DNA of 64,000 bases from Cellulomonas sp. Root485 (GTDB lineage: Bacteria > Actinomycetota > Actinomycetes > Actinomycetales > Cellulomonadaceae): the NCBI RefSeq assembly GCF_001426705.1, contig NZ_LMFC01000001.1, positions 485,789-549,788 of the forward strand, in the 5' to 3' direction. Every line of letters starts with the position of its first letter. Position 1 is the stretch's first letter. This document shows positions 25,305 through 35,572 of this stretch, piece after piece. The translations under genes and the position numbers were made by a program. Under the pieces are notes generated by a model. That model was not told the DNA's origin. It ran no database searches and saw only the letters and a list, made by a program, of their open reading frames with translations.

Positions 25305-26489
25305 GTGGGCAATGACCGGGGTACACCTGGCTCCCAGACTTCACTGCGTGAAGCCAACCGGGCGCGGATCGTCAGCGCCGTCCAGCAGCGTGGGTCGCTC
25401 ACGCAGGTCGAGCTGGCCGGTGTCACCGGCCTGTCCCCGGCCACCGTGTCCAACATCGTCAAAGAGCTGACGACCGCCGGCGTCCTGCACACCGCACCCA
25501 CCTCGCGCAGCGGCCGCCGCGCGCAGCAGGTGACGCTCGCCCGCAACCTCGGGCTCGTCGCGGGCATGCACTTCGGCACGCGCTCGCTGCGGGTGGCGCT
25601 GTCCGACGTGGCGCACCGGATCGTCGCGGAGCAGCGCATGCCGCTCCCGCCCGACCACCGGGCGGATCAAGGGCTCGAGCGCGCGGCGCTGCTCCTGACC
25701 GAGATGGTGGACTCCGTCGACGCCGTGCTGTCCGAGGTGCTGGCGGTCGGCGTCGGGGTGCCGGCGCCCGTCGACGTCCGCACCGGGCAGCTGTCCTCCC
25801 TCGGCATGCTCCGGGGGTGGGACGGCGCCGCGGTGCCCCAGCTGCTCGGCGACCGGCTGGGCCTGCCCGTGTACATCGACAACGACGCCAACCTCGGCGC
25901 GCTCGCGGAGGTCCGCCTCGGTGCCGCCCGCGGCAAGCAGCACGTCGTCTACGTCCGGGCCTCCCACGGCGTCGGCGGGGGCCTGGTGCTCGGCGGTGAG
26001 GTCTTCCACGGCCGCGTCGGTGCCGCCGGCGAGATCGGCCACACCACGATCGACGACCAGGGCCCCATCTGCCGGTGCGGGAACCGCGGCTGCCTGGAGA
26101 TGTACGTCGGGGCCCCGGTCCTGCTCGACATGCTGCGTCCCAGCCACGGCAACCTCACGATCCGTGACGTCATCGCGCAGGCAGCAGCGGGGGACGCGGG
26201 GTGCCGACGTGTCATCGCCGACGCCGGGCACCACCTCGGCGTGGCCGCCGCAGGCGTGTGCAACCTGTTCGACCCGGAGCTCCTCGTGGTCGGCGGCGAG
26301 CTCGCGGACGCGGGGGAGATGCTCCTGGAGCCCCTGCGCGCGGCGCTCACCCAGCGCACCATCCCCAGCACCGCCGGACCCGTGCCCGTGGTCGGCGCGG
26401 AGCTCGGCGCCGCGGCCGAGGTGCGCGGGGCGCTCGCGGTGGCGCTCGACACGGTCACGATCGCCGGTGCCGGGGCGGTGGTCGTGTGA
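25305..26489 (+). CDS. ROK-family transcriptional regulator 2
   Basis: This 394-residue regulator is paralogous to the one at 18343: winged helix-turn-helix (LREANRARIVSAV, SPATVSNIVKELT), then a ROK domain with the zinc motif ICRCGNRGCLE and IDNDANLGALAE. The GTG at 25305 lies six bases after a TATCCT -10 and keeps the same eight-residue spacing to GSQTSLREANRA as the paralogue. It is divergent from the CUT1 importer and is the first gene of a rightward importer operon (its stop overlaps the next GTG), so it probably regulates both in response to a sugar. Confidence 0.88.
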   Translation: MGNDRGTPGSQTSLREANRARIVSAVQQRGSLTQVELAGVTGLSPATVSNIVKELTTAGVLHTAPTSRSGRRAQQVTLARNLGLVAGMHFGTRSLRVALSDVAHRIVAEQRMPLPPDHRADQGLERAALLLTEMVDSVDAVLSEVLAVGVGVPAPVDVRTGQLSSLGMLRGWDGAAVPQLLGDRLGLPVYIDNDANLGALAEVRLGAARGKQHVVYVRASHGVGGGLVLGGEVFHGRVGAAGEIGHTTIDDQGPICRCGNRGCLEMYVGAPVLLDMLRPSHGNLTIRDVIAQAAAGDAGCRRVIADAGHHLGVAAAGVCNLFDPELLVVGGELADAGEMLLEPLRAALTQRTIPSTAGPVPVVGAELGAAAEVRGALAVALDTVTIAGAGAVVV

Positions 26490-27562
26490 CCCGCGCGCTC
26501 CTCGCCGTCGTCGCCCTGCTGCTCGCGCTGGCGGGGTGCGCAGCGGCCCCGCAGAGTGCCGCCCCCTCCGACCAGGTGATCGCGCTGCTGCTCCCGGAGT
26601 CGAAGACCGCCCGCTACGAGGCCGTGGACCGCCCGCAGTTCGAGAAGGTCGTCGCCGACCGCTGCCCGGACTGCACGGTCATCTACGCCAACGCCAACCA
26701 GGACGCGGCCGCGCAGCAGCAGCAGGCGGAGTCGGCGCTCACCCAGGGCGCCGGCGTCCTCGTGCTCGACGCGGTCGACGCCGCGGCGGCCGTGAGCATC
26801 GTCGGGCAGGCGCACCGCCGCGGGGTGCCCGTCATCGCCTACGACCGGTTTATCGCCGACGCCGACCTCGACTACTACGTCTCGTTCGACAGCCGGCGGA
26901 TCGGCCGGCTCCAGGGCGAGGCGCTGGTCCGCGAGCTGGCCGTCGGGCGGACCGGGCCCGCCGACCCGCCGCAGGGCGTGCTCCTGGTCAACGGGTCGCC
27001 CACCGACCCGAACTCCGCGGCGCTCGAGGCCGGGGTCGCGGACGCGTTCGCGGGTGCCCCGATCGAGGTGCTCGCCGCCTACGACACCCCCGACTGGAGC
27101 CCCGACAAGGCGCAGGAGTGGGTGACCGGCCAGCTCACGCAGTACGCCGGACAGGTGGACGCCGTGTACGCCGCGAACGACGGCACCGCAGGCGGGTCGA
27201 TCTCCGCGATGAAGGCCGCCGGGCTCGATCCGGTCCCGCCGGTCACCGGGCAGGACGCCGAGCTCGCCGCGATCCAGCGGATCGTCACCGGCGACCAGTC
27301 GATGACCGTGTACAAGGCGATCAGCGAGCAGGCGCGCACCGCCGCCGAGCTCGCCGTGCGCGTGGTGCACGGAGAGGTGCCGGTCACCAGCTCCCGCGTG
27401 CAGGGCGTGCCGGCGCTGCTGCTCAGCCCCGTGCCCGTGACCGTGGACAACGTGCGCCGCGTCATCGTCGACGGCGGCGTCTACACCACCGAGGAGATCT
27501 GCGTGGAGCCCTACACCGACGCCTGCACCGCCGCAGGCCTGCTCGACGGGGAGTCACCATGA
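26486..27562 (+). CDS. Sugar-binding lipoprotein, XylF-like (CUT2)
   Basis: This 358-residue binding protein starts from a GTG overlapping the ROK stop. The lipoprotein signal is short: LLLALAGC with Cys18. The periplasmic-binding type-1 fold is shown by LLLPESKTARYEAVDRP, the CPDC pair near residue 57, and VPVIAYDRFI. The pattern is closest to XylF/ChvE-type aldose binders. It is translationally coupled on both sides, so regulator and importer are made together. Confidence 0.88.
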   Translation: MTRALLAVVALLLALAGCAAAPQSAAPSDQVIALLLPESKTARYEAVDRPQFEKVVADRCPDCTVIYANANQDAAAQQQQAESALTQGAGVLVLDAVDAAAAVSIVGQAHRRGVPVIAYDRFIADADLDYYVSFDSRRIGRLQGEALVRELAVGRTGPADPPQGVLLVNGSPTDPNSAALEAGVADAFAGAPIEVLAAYDTPDWSPDKAQEWVTGQLTQYAGQVDAVYAANDGTAGGSISAMKAAGLDPVPPVTGQDAELAAIQRIVTGDQSMTVYKAISEQARTAAELAVRVVHGEVPVTSSRVQGVPALLLSPVPVTVDNVRRVIVDGGVYTTEEICVEPYTDACTAAGLLDGESP

Positions 27563-28299
27563 CTGTCGTGAACGGACCCGTCCTCGCGCTGCGCGGGGTG
27601 TCCAAGAGCTACGGCGCCGCACGCGCGCTCGTCGACGTGGACCTGCAGGTGCACGCCCACGAGGTCGTCGCCGTGATCGGTGACAACGGCGCCGGCAAGT
27701 CCACCCTCGTCGGCGCGCTGACCGGTGCGCTCGTCCCTGACGAGGGCGAGGTGCTCGTCGACGGGAGCCCTGTCACCCTGTCGGACCCGTCGGTCGCGCG
27801 CGGCCTCGGGATCGCTGCGGTGTTCCAGGACCTCGCGCTGTGCGCCAACCTCGACGTCGTCGAGAACCTCTACCTCGGGCACGAGGCCCAGCGTGGGCTG
27901 CTGCTCGACGAGGTCACGATGGAGAAGCACGCGTGGGAGCTGCTCAACCAGCTCGCCGCCCGGGTGCCGTCGGTCCGGGTGCCGGTCGCGGCGCTGTCCG
28001 GCGGGCAGCGGCAGGCCGTCGCGATCGCGCGCTCCCTGCTGGGCGAGCCCCGGGTGATCGTCCTCGACGAGCCGACCGCCGCGCTCGGGCTGCGGCAGAC
28101 GGCCGAGTTCCTCACGCTGGTCGAGCGGCTGCGCGAGCGCGGGCACGGCGTCCTGCTGACCAGCCACTCGCTGGCCGACGTGCAGGCCGTCGCGGACCGC
28201 ATCGTGGTCCTGCGGCTCGGCCGCACCAACGGGGAGTTCGACGCCGCCAAGACCAGCTACGAAGAGCTGCTCGCCGCGGTGACGGGGATCCAGCGATGA
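27559..28299 (+). CDS. Sugar ABC ATPase, single domain (FrcA type)
   Basis: This 246-residue ATPase has one domain: Walker A GDNGAGKST, Q-loop FQDLALCANLD, signature LSGGQRQA and Walker [11 protein letters not shown]. Two copies would form the motor, unlike the fused double-domain GguA. It is translationally coupled to the binding protein upstream and the permease downstream (ATGA at both ends). Its nearest relative in the window is the lone ATPase at 19633. Confidence 0.9.
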   Translation: MTVVNGPVLALRGVSKSYGAARALVDVDLQVHAHEVVAVIGDNGAGKSTLVGALTGALVPDEGEVLVDGSPVTLSDPSVARGLGIAAVFQDLALCANLDVVENLYLGHEAQRGLLLDEVTMEKHAWELLNQLAARVPSVRVPVAALSGGQRQAVAIARSLLGEPRVIVLDEPTAALGLRQTAEFLTLVERLRERGHGVLLTSHSLADVQAVADRIVVLRLGRTNGEFDAAKTSYEELLAAVTGIQR

Positions 28300-29468
28300 G
28301 CGACCTCGGCCTGGCCGCATCCACCTGGCAGCGCCTGCGCACGGGTGACCTCGGCGTCCTGCCCGTCGCCGTGGTCCTCGTGCTCATCGGGCTCGTGTTC
28401 CAGGTGCTCAACCCGCACTTCCTGTCCGCGGACAACCTGGTCAACCTCACGCAGCAGTCCGCCGCGACCGGGGTGATCGCCCTCGGCGTGGTCCTCACGC
28501 TGCACGTCGGGCAGATCGACCTGTCCGTCGGGGCCGTCTCCGGCCTGGCCGCCGCCGTCGTCGCCGTCGGCTCCGTCCAGCTGGGCTGGCCGCTCGTGCT
28601 CGCGGTCCTGGCCGCGCTCGCGGTCGGTGTGCTCGTCGGGTCGATCTACGCGGCCCTGCACACGCGGCTGGCGGTCCCCAGCTTCGTGTTCACCCTGGCC
28701 GGCCTGCTGGTGATCACCGGGCTGCAGATGCGTGTGCTCGGCCCCACCGGCTCCGTGAACCTGCCGTTCGAGTGGTGGCTGGTGCGGTTCTGCCAGACCG
28801 CGTTCCTGGCACCCGCGACGTCGTGGGTGATCGTCGCGCTCGTCGTGGCCGGGTACGCCGCCGGCCGGATGACCGACCGGGTGCGCCGCCTGCGCGCCGA
28901 GCTGCCCGTCGCGCCGTTGTGGCAGGTCGTGGCCCGGGTCGTGGCGCTCGCAGCCGGGCTGTCGCTCGTGGTCGCCTACCTCGGCACCAACCGGGGCGTC
29001 GGTGCGGTCTTCGCGCTGTTCGTCGGGCTCGTGGCGCTCACGGACCTGATGCTGCGCCGGACGCGCTGGGGTCGCTTCGTCCGGGCCGTCGGAGGCGACG
29101 CCGAGGCGGCGCGCAAGGCCGGGGTGCCCGTGCGCCGGGTGTTCGTGTCCGCGTTCGTCGCGTGCTCGACGCTCGCCGCGCTCGGCGGGGTGCTGGCCGT
29201 GGGCCGGCTCGCGGCGGCGAACCAGGGCAGCGGGGCCGGCGACACCAACCTCACCGCGATCGCTGCCGCGGTGATCGGCGGGACCAGCCTGTTCGGCGGG
29301 CGGGGATCGGCGTGGTCCGCGCTGGTGGGCATCCTCGTCGTCCAGTCCATCTCGACCGGGCTCACCCTGCTCAACCTCGACCAGTCCGCCCGCCTGGTCG
29401 TCACCGGCCTGGTCCTGGCGGTCGCCGTCACCATCGACGCCCTCCAGCGCCGGGCGCGCGAGGCCTGA
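28296..29468 (+). CDS. Sugar ABC permease, XylH-like (CUT2)
   Basis: This 390-residue permease has about ten hydrophobic helices. The family motif HVGQIDLSVGAVSGLAAAVVA is near residue 65, and AAAVIGGTSLFGGRGSAWSALVG is near the C-terminus. A cytoplasmic loop (GRMTDRVRRLRAELP) resembles that of GguB. It completes the ROK2-binding protein-ATPase-permease operon. A strong bidirectional terminator follows. Confidence 0.9.
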   Translation: MSDLGLAASTWQRLRTGDLGVLPVAVVLVLIGLVFQVLNPHFLSADNLVNLTQQSAATGVIALGVVLTLHVGQIDLSVGAVSGLAAAVVAVGSVQLGWPLVLAVLAALAVGVLVGSIYAALHTRLAVPSFVFTLAGLLVITGLQMRVLGPTGSVNLPFEWWLVRFCQTAFLAPATSWVIVALVVAGYAAGRMTDRVRRLRAELPVAPLWQVVARVVALAAGLSLVVAYLGTNRGVGAVFALFVGLVALTDLMLRRTRWGRFVRAVGGDAEAARKAGVPVRRVFVSAFVACSTLAALGGVLAVGRLAAANQGSGAGDTNLTAIAAAVIGGTSLFGGRGSAWSALVGILVVQSISTGLTLLNLDQSARLVVTGLVLAVAVTIDALQRRAREA

Positions 29469-29492
29469 CCTCCTGGGCACGACGCGCCCGAC

Positions 29493-29537
29493 AGCGTGAA
29501 GACTTCGTCCCGCTGGGCAGGACGAAGTCTTCACGCT
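29493..29537. terminator. Bidirectional terminator between convergent genes
   Basis: AGCGTGAAGACTTCGTCC (29493-29510) and GGACGAAGTCTTCACGCT (29520-29537) form a perfect 18-pair stem around a 9-base loop, between the stops of the permease (29468) and the leftward esterase (29548). Confidence 0.8.
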
Positions 29538-29547
29538 CATGCCGGGG

Positions 29548-30909
29548 TCAGCCGCGTGAGCAGGGGGCCCCGTTCAGCACGAAGTTCGTCGGGGCGGTGT
29601 TGGTGCCCGTGTGTGAGCCGTTGAGGCCGAACTGGAACGACCCGCCCGCGGGGATCGAGCTGTTCCACGCCGCGTTCTTCGCCGAGACGAACGACCCGGT
29701 CTGCGTGGTGACCGAGCTCCACGCCTGCGTCACGACCTGACCCGACGGCCACGTCCAGGTCAGCGTCCAGCCGTTGAGCGACACGTTGGACTTCACGGTG
29801 ATGTTCGCCGTGAACCCGGTGTTCCACTGGTTCACGGAGTACGCCACGCTGCACGCGATCGCGGGCGTCGGGCTCGACGTCGGTGCCGGTGTGGTGGGCG
29901 CCGGTGTGGTCGGTGCCGGGGTCGTCGGCTGCGGGGTCGTCGGCTGCGGGGTCGTCGTCGAGTCCAGCCCCAAGAAGTGGATCGCCGCGGCCGCGTCGAC
30001 GGGCAGGTTGTGGCCGACGTTCTGGAAGGTGATCGCCTCGACGGGCGCCCGGTCGCCCGTGGCGCCGTACCGCGTCCGGACCTGGTTGCTCGCGGGATAG
30101 TCGGTCGACGCCGGCGTCGCGCTGACGCCCAGCACGTTGGTCCACTGCTTGATCGCCTCGCCGTGGTTCACATAGCTCAGCGTCGTGTCCTGCGACCCGT
30201 GCCACAGCTGCACGCGCGGCCGGGCCCCGGTGTAGCCGGGGTACGCGGCGCGCGCGAGGTCACCCCACTGCTGCCCGGTGCGCACCAGGCGACCGCCGGA
30301 GCAGTCGCTGTTCCACGGCGCCTGCGAGCCGGTGCCCGGCGGGGGAGAGGACGTCGCGAAGCACGTGGCCGGGACGCCCGCGAACGCCGAGCCGGCGGCG
30401 AACACGTCCGGGTAGGTGGCCAGCAGGACCTGGGTCATCATCGCGCCGGACGACACCCCGGTGACGAACACCCGGCTGGTGTCGGTGGTGTACCTCTGCT
30501 GCACGTACCGGACCATCGACACGATGCTCGTCGGGTCGCTCGCGCCGCCGTGCCGCAGCGCCTCCGACGAGCTCACGTCGAAGCAGCTCCCGCTCCGGTT
30601 GGCCTGCGGGTAGATGACGATGTACCCGTACCTGGTGGCCAGCTCGTCGAACTGCGAGCCGTCGTACATCGCCTGCGCGGTTCCCGTGCAGTAGTGCACG
30701 GCGACGAGCACGGCCGGCTTGGCCGGCAGGGAGTCGGGCACGAACAGGCTCATGCCGAGCTGGCCGGGGTTGCTCCCGAAGCTGGAGACGCTGACCAGGG
30801 AGGCGGCCTGCGCGGCGGGTGCGGTGGTCAGCGCGGCGGCGGCGAGCCCGACGATGCCGAGGGCGAGGGTCGTGGCGGCCGCGACGGCGCGGCGCAGGGA
30901 CGATGTCAT
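29548..30909 (-). CDS. Secreted PHB-depolymerase/CE1-type esterase with CBM2
   Basis: This 453-residue secreted enzyme has a signal peptide ending AQA (residue 36) and an esterase domain of the PHB-depolymerase-like/CE1 family. The catalytic triad is Ser153 (GVSSG), Asp241 (WHGSQD) and His300 (NVGH). A Pro/Thr linker built on TTPxP repeats (about 319-345) leads to a family-2 carbohydrate-binding module (about 351-453) with conserved tryptophans. The domain order suggests an acetylxylan or feruloyl esterase acting on plant cell walls rather than a true polyester depolymerase. A LacI-type palindrome lies just upstream at 30951. Confidence 0.9.
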   Translation of the reverse strand: MTSSLRRAVAAATTLALGIVGLAAAALTTAPAAQAASLVSVSSFGSNPGQLGMSLFVPDSLPAKPAVLVAVHYCTGTAQAMYDGSQFDELATRYGYIVIYPQANRSGSCFDVSSSEALRHGGASDPTSIVSMVRYVQQRYTTDTSRVFVTGVSSGAMMTQVLLATYPDVFAAGSAFAGVPATCFATSSPPPGTGSQAPWNSDCSGGRLVRTGQQWGDLARAAYPGYTGARPRVQLWHGSQDTTLSYVNHGEAIKQWTNVLGVSATPASTDYPASNQVRTRYGATGDRAPVEAITFQNVGHNLPVDAAAAIHFLGLDSTTTPQPTTPQPTTPAPTTPAPTTPAPTSSPTPAIACSVAYSVNQWNTGFTANITVKSNVSLNGWTLTWTWPSGQVVTQAWSSVTTQTGSFVSAKNAAWNSSIPAGGSFQFGLNGSHTGTNTAPTNFVLNGAPCSRG

Positions 30910-30950
30910 CCTCGGAGCGTGCCCGAGGGCGTCTGCGCAGGTCAGTCAGC

Positions 30951-30958
30951 GAAGCGTT

Positions 30959-30960
<2 letters not shown>
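30951..30960. promoter_or_regulatory. LacI-type half-palindrome upstream of the esterase
   Basis: GAAGCGTTTC (reverse GAAACGCTTC) is symmetric at eight of ten positions with a central CG, the form used by many LacI-family repressors. It overlaps the stop codon of purU and lies about 40 bases before the esterase ATG. This is a weak prediction from one short site. Confidence 0.3.
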
Positions 30961-31822
<862 letters not shown>

Positions 31823-31870
31823 GAGGTCCGAGAGTAGTGGTCGCGCGGATCGGCTGACACGATGGGCCGC

Positions 31871-32365
31871 ATGACGCAGCCCGACCTCGACATCCGCTCG
31901 GTGACCCTCGACGACGCCGGTGAGCTGCTGACGCTGCGCCGCGCCGCGTTCGTCACCGAGGCGCAGCAGTACGGCGACCCGCACATCCCGCCGCTCACGC
32001 AGACGCTCGAGGAGCTCCAGGACGACCTGCAGCGCGAGGGTGTCATCACGCTCGGCGGCTGGTACGGGCACCGTCTCGTCGGCTCGATCCGGATGCTCAT
32101 CGAAGGCCCGAAGGCCACGCTCGGCCGGTTCGCCGTCGCCCCCGACCTGCAGGGCCAGGGGTTCGGCACGCAGCTGCTCATGGCGATCCTGCCGCACCTG
32201 CCCGAGGGCATCGAGGAGGTCTGGGTGTTCACCGGCCGCGACTCGGTCCACAACCTGGCCCTCTACGCCAAGCACGGCTACGAGCACCAGCACGACCAGA
32301 CGGCCGGCGACCTGACGTACGCGTACCTGCGCAAGATCCTCGGCGACGGCGAGCCGACCGACTGA
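31871..32365 (+). CDS. GNAT-family N-acetyltransferase
   Basis: This is a 164-residue single-domain acetyltransferase. The acetyl-CoA binding loop is VAPDLQGQGFGTQLL, preceded by the beta-strand LGRFAV, and the C-terminal motif is LYAKHGYE. The substrate is unknown. An ATG at 31862 is also possible. I prefer 31871 because CACGAT (31858-31863) lies seven bases before it, matching the leaderless geometry of neighbouring genes, and family alignment favours the shorter N-terminus. Confidence 0.85.
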   Translation: MTQPDLDIRSVTLDDAGELLTLRRAAFVTEAQQYGDPHIPPLTQTLEELQDDLQREGVITLGGWYGHRLVGSIRMLIEGPKATLGRFAVAPDLQGQGFGTQLLMAILPHLPEGIEEVWVFTGRDSVHNLALYAKHGYEHQHDQTAGDLTYAYLRKILGDGEPTD

Positions 32366-32381
32366 CGGCAATGGCCCCGGT

Positions 32382-33022
32382 TCAGTCGCCGGGGATGTCG
32401 ACGGAGTCGAGGATTGTCGCCATCCAGTCGTCGAACTCCGGGCTGGCCGGGCCAGTCAGCAGGATGCTCGTGAGGTTCTTGCCCTCCTGGGTGAACCGGC
32501 CGGCGGGCAAGGAGACGACGTACGACGTGCGGCGAAGACCCCAGCCGTCGACGTTGCGGATCCGGACCGCCTCCCGCCCACGGACCGTCAGGGGGTCGAC
32601 CTCGACGTCGCCCGCGCCGCTCATCGCCCGGCGCATCTCGGCGACGACCTCGTCGAGGTCGTCGCCGGCGCTCGTCTGCGCGCCGACCATGATCTGGGTG
32701 AGGTAGTCGTCGCCGAAGCCGACCACGGTCGCGCAACCGGCCGATCGTGGATCGAGCGTGAGGTCTTCCGGCACGCGATAGCTGAAGCACGGAGTCGTCA
32801 CGATCTCGCCGTCGAGCTGGACCGGGTCGAGGCCGTCGACGGCCACGCACGAGATCGCGCGGTCGTCGGCGGGTGCTGGTCCGCCGGAGCCGACCATGAT
32901 GACGACGACGGTCAGCACGGCCGCGGCGGCCAGCCCTGTCCCGAGCCACCACCATCGCGGTCCGGACCTCGGACGGGGGTCGGCGCGGGATGGTCCGTGA
33001 CAGTCGCGGCGGGGTCGGTCAT
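32382..33022 (-). pseudogene. Membrane-anchored hypothetical protein, frameshifted near the N-terminus
   Basis: An ATG at 33022 with an excellent ribosome binding site (GAGGAGG) starts MTDPAATVTDHPAPTPVRG, then runs out of frame to a TGA just beyond. From about 32955 another frame carries the expected continuation: RWWWLGTGLAAAAVLTVVV (a membrane anchor), then a domain of about 165 residues with three cysteines (ISCVAVDG, TTPCFSY, AGCATVVG) ending at 32382. Joining the two requires a shift of one base back (or two forward) near GGTCCGGACCGCG. Either the gene is broken, the read has an indel, or a later GTG (32918) is used and the anchor is shortened. The family is not recognised. Confidence 0.5.
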
Positions 33023-33174
33023 GCGTCCTCCTCGAAGGGTGAGCGGCCGGGTGCCGCCGGCCGGACGCTACGGAGATCGGGCCTCCTCCCGTCGCGGTTG
33101 TGCACAGGCCCGTCCCGCCGGTCGAAGCTCTCGACGTCGACCGTCCACCGGTGCCCGCACGGCGTTCGGCTTGC

Positions 33175-33180
33175 TACTCT
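33175..33180 (+). promoter_or_regulatory. Candidate -10 for glyA-folD
   Basis: TACTCT fits TAnnnT and would start transcription near 33187, at the first stem of the riboswitch. No good -35 is visible. Confidence 0.4.
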
Positions 33181-33182
33181 GT

Positions 33183-33262
33183 GCCGGTCGCGACTGGCGC
33201 AGCGGGTGGGTCACCACCGGGGAGCGACGCAGCAGCAGACCAACGGGTCGGACGCCTGGGCC
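33183..33262 (+). ncRNA. ZTP (pfl) riboswitch upstream of glyA-folD
   Basis: The conserved core words of the pfl motif are present in order. GTCGCGACTGGCG is followed by GGGTGGG-TC-ACCACCGGGGAGCGAC (one stem pairing GTGG with CCAC, the outer stem pairing GTCGC with GCGAC), then after a linker the 3' element CGCCTGGGC (33253-33261). The class senses ZTP/ZMP (AICAR derivatives), signals of 10-formyl-folate shortage, and commonly controls glyA, folD and purine genes in actinobacteria. The downstream CACAC/GTGTG stem (about 33273-33286) is probably part of the expression platform. Confidence 0.88.
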
Positions 33263-33333
33263 CCCGGTCACCACACACGAGTGTGCGGGTGCCGGACGCG
33301 CGCGTACACGCTGACTGCCGACAGGAGTGCTTC

Positions 33334-34623
33334 ATGAGCGCCGACCAGATCCCTCTGATGGACCAGAACATCTCCCAGCTGGACCCCGAGATCGCCGCCG
33401 TCCTCGACGGTGAGCTCGCCCGCCAGCAGGGCACGCTCGAGATGATCGCGAGCGAGAACTTCGTCCCCCGCGCGGTCCTGCAGGCGCAGGGCTCCGTGCT
33501 CACCAACAAGTACGCCGAGGGCTACCCGGGCCGCCGCTACTACGGCGGCTGCGAGCAGGTCGACATCGCGGAGACCATCGCGATCACCCGCGCCAAGGAG
33601 CTGTTCGGCGCCGAGCACGCCAACGTCCAGCCGCACTCGGGCGCGACGGCCAACGCGGCCGTGCTGCACGCCCTGATCAATGCGGGCGACAAGATCCTCG
33701 GCCTCGAGCTGGCCCACGGCGGCCACCTCACGCACGGCATGAAGATCAACTTCTCGGGCAAGCTCTACGAGGTCGGCGCCTACGGCGTGGACCCGCAGAC
33801 GTTCCTGGTGGACATGGACGTCGTCCGCGAGAAGGCGCTCGAGCAGCGTCCCGACGTCATCATCGGCGGCTGGTCCGCCTACCCGCGCCAGCTCGACTTC
33901 GCGGCCTTCCGGTCCATCGCCGACGAGGTCGGTGCCAAGCTCTGGGTCGACATGGCGCACTTCGCCGGCCTGGTGGCCGCGGGTCTGCACCCGAGCCCCG
34001 TGCCGCACTCGGACGTCGTGTCCTCCACCGTGCACAAGACGATCGGCGGCCCGCGCTCGGGCTTCATCCTGAGCCGCGAGGAGTACGCCAAGAAGATCGA
34101 CTCGGCCGTCTTCCCGGGCCAGCAGGGCGGCCCGCTCATGCACGTGATCGCCGCCAAGGCCGTCGCGTTCAAGGTGGCCGCCACGCAGGAGTTCAAGGAC
34201 CGCCAGCAGCGCACGCTCGACGGCGCCCGTCTCATCGCCGAGCGCCTCTCCGCGCCGGACGTCGCGGCGGCCGGTGTCTCCGTCCTGACGGGCGGCACCG
34301 ACGTGCACCTGGTCCTGGTGGACCTGCGGCACTCCGACCTGGACGGCCAGCAGGCCGAGGACCTCCTGCACTCGGCCGGCATCACCGTGAACCGCAACGC
34401 GGTGCCGTTCGACCCGCGCCCCCCGCGCGTCACCTCCGGCCTGCGCATCGGCACGCCTGCGCTGGCCACGCGTGGCTTCGGTGACGTCGAGTTCACCGAG
34501 GTGGCGGACATCATCGCGACCGCGCTGATCAACGGTGCTGCCACCGACGTCGCGGCGCTCAAGGCCCGGGTGCTCAAGCTCACCGACGGCTTCCCGCTGT
34601 ACTCCGACCTCCAGCAGTACTGA
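33334..34623 (+). CDS. glyA: Serine hydroxymethyltransferase
   Basis: This 429-residue PLP enzyme converts serine and tetrahydrofolate to glycine and 5,10-methylene-tetrahydrofolate. Visible motifs are [39 protein letters not shown] and the PLP lysine Lys235 in [20 protein letters not shown] lies eight bases before the ATG. It is the first gene after the ZTP riboswitch, and its TGA overlaps the folD ATG by one base. Confidence 0.97.
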   Translation: MSADQIPLMDQNISQLDPEIAAVLDGELARQQGTLEMIASENFVPRAVLQAQGSVLTNKYAEGYPGRRYYGGCEQVDIAETIAITRAKELFGAEHANVQPHSGATANAAVLHALINAGDKILGLELAHGGHLTHGMKINFSGKLYEVGAYGVDPQTFLVDMDVVREKALEQRPDVIIGGWSAYPRQLDFAAFRSIADEVGAKLWVDMAHFAGLVAAGLHPSPVPHSDVVSSTVHKTIGGPRSGFILSREEYAKKIDSAVFPGQQGGPLMHVIAAKAVAFKVAATQEFKDRQQRTLDGARLIAERLSAPDVAAAGVSVLTGGTDVHLVLVDLRHSDLDGQQAEDLLHSAGITVNRNAVPFDPRPPRVTSGLRIGTPALATRGFGDVEFTEVADIIATALINGAATDVAALKARVLKLTDGFPLYSDLQQY

Positions 34624-35504
34624 TGACGGCTCAGCTCCTCGACGGGACCGCCACCGCGGCCCGGATCAAGGCCGAGCTGACCGAACGGGTCGTGGCGCTC
34701 GCAGCCCGGGGCGTCCGGCCCGGGCTCGGCACGCTGCTCGTCGGCGACGACCCCGGCTCGCGCTGGTACGTCGCCGGCAAGCACAAGGACTGCGCCGAGG
34801 TGGGCATCGCCTCGATCCGTGAGGACCTGCCGGCCACGGCCACGCAGGACGAGATCGAGGCTGCCGTGCAGCGGCTGAACGAGGACCCGGAGTGCACGGG
34901 GTTCATCGTGCAGCTGCCGCTGCCGAAGGGCATCGACGCCAACCGGGTGCTCGAGCTGGTCGACCCCGACAAGGACGCCGACGGGCTGCACCCGACCAAC
35001 CTCGGGCGCCTGGTCCTGCGGGTCAACGAGCCGGTCACGTCCCCGCTGCCGTGCACGCCGCGGGGCATCATCGACCTGCTGCTGCGGCACGACATCGACC
35101 TGCGCGGTGCGGATGTCGTGATCGTCGGCCGTGGGGTCACCGTGGGGCGCTCGATCGGCCTGCTGCTCACCCGCCGCGAGATCAACGCGACCGTGACGCT
35201 CACGCACACGGGCACCGAGGACCTCGCGGAGCACACCCGCAACGCCGACGTGGTCATCGCGGCCGCGGGCGTGCCGGGGATCATCACGGCCGACATCATC
35301 AAGCCGGGTGCCGTCGTCATCGACGTCGGCGTCTCGCGGTCCACCGACCCGGACACCGGTAAGAGCCGCGTCGTCGGTGACGTCGACCCCGGCGTGCGCG
35401 AGGTCGCCTCGTGGGTGTCGCCCAACCCGGGCGGCGTCGGGCCGATGACCCGCGCGATGCTGCTGAGCAACGTGGTGGACACCGCCGAGCGCCTGCTGGG
35501 CTGA
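34623..35504 (+). CDS. folD: Methylenetetrahydrofolate dehydrogenase/cyclohydrolase
   Basis: This 293-residue bifunctional enzyme oxidises 5,10-methylene-THF and hydrolyses the product to 10-formyl-THF. Motifs include the substrate lysine region [28 protein letters not shown] and the NADP-binding [17 protein letters not shown]. In place of the usual serine the enzyme reads GRGVTVG, a variation seen in actinobacteria. It acts directly after GlyA, with coupled translation, under the same riboswitch. Confidence 0.96.
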   Translation: MTAQLLDGTATAARIKAELTERVVALAARGVRPGLGTLLVGDDPGSRWYVAGKHKDCAEVGIASIREDLPATATQDEIEAAVQRLNEDPECTGFIVQLPLPKGIDANRVLELVDPDKDADGLHPTNLGRLVLRVNEPVTSPLPCTPRGIIDLLLRHDIDLRGADVVIVGRGVTVGRSIGLLLTRREINATVTLTHTGTEDLAEHTRNADVVIAAAGVPGIITADIIKPGAVVIDVGVSRSTDPDTGKSRVVGDVDPGVREVASWVSPNPGGVGPMTRAMLLSNVVDTAERLLG

Positions 35505-35572
35505 GAACCTCCTCGATCGGGGCCAGGCTGTCCTTGTGACGGCCGGCCCCGGTCGTCGGAGAGGAGCCCGTC

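Noticed and set aside
29879..29960. Tandem GT-rich DNA repeats
   Set aside because: They encode the Thr/Pro linker of the CBM2 esterase and need no separate explanation.
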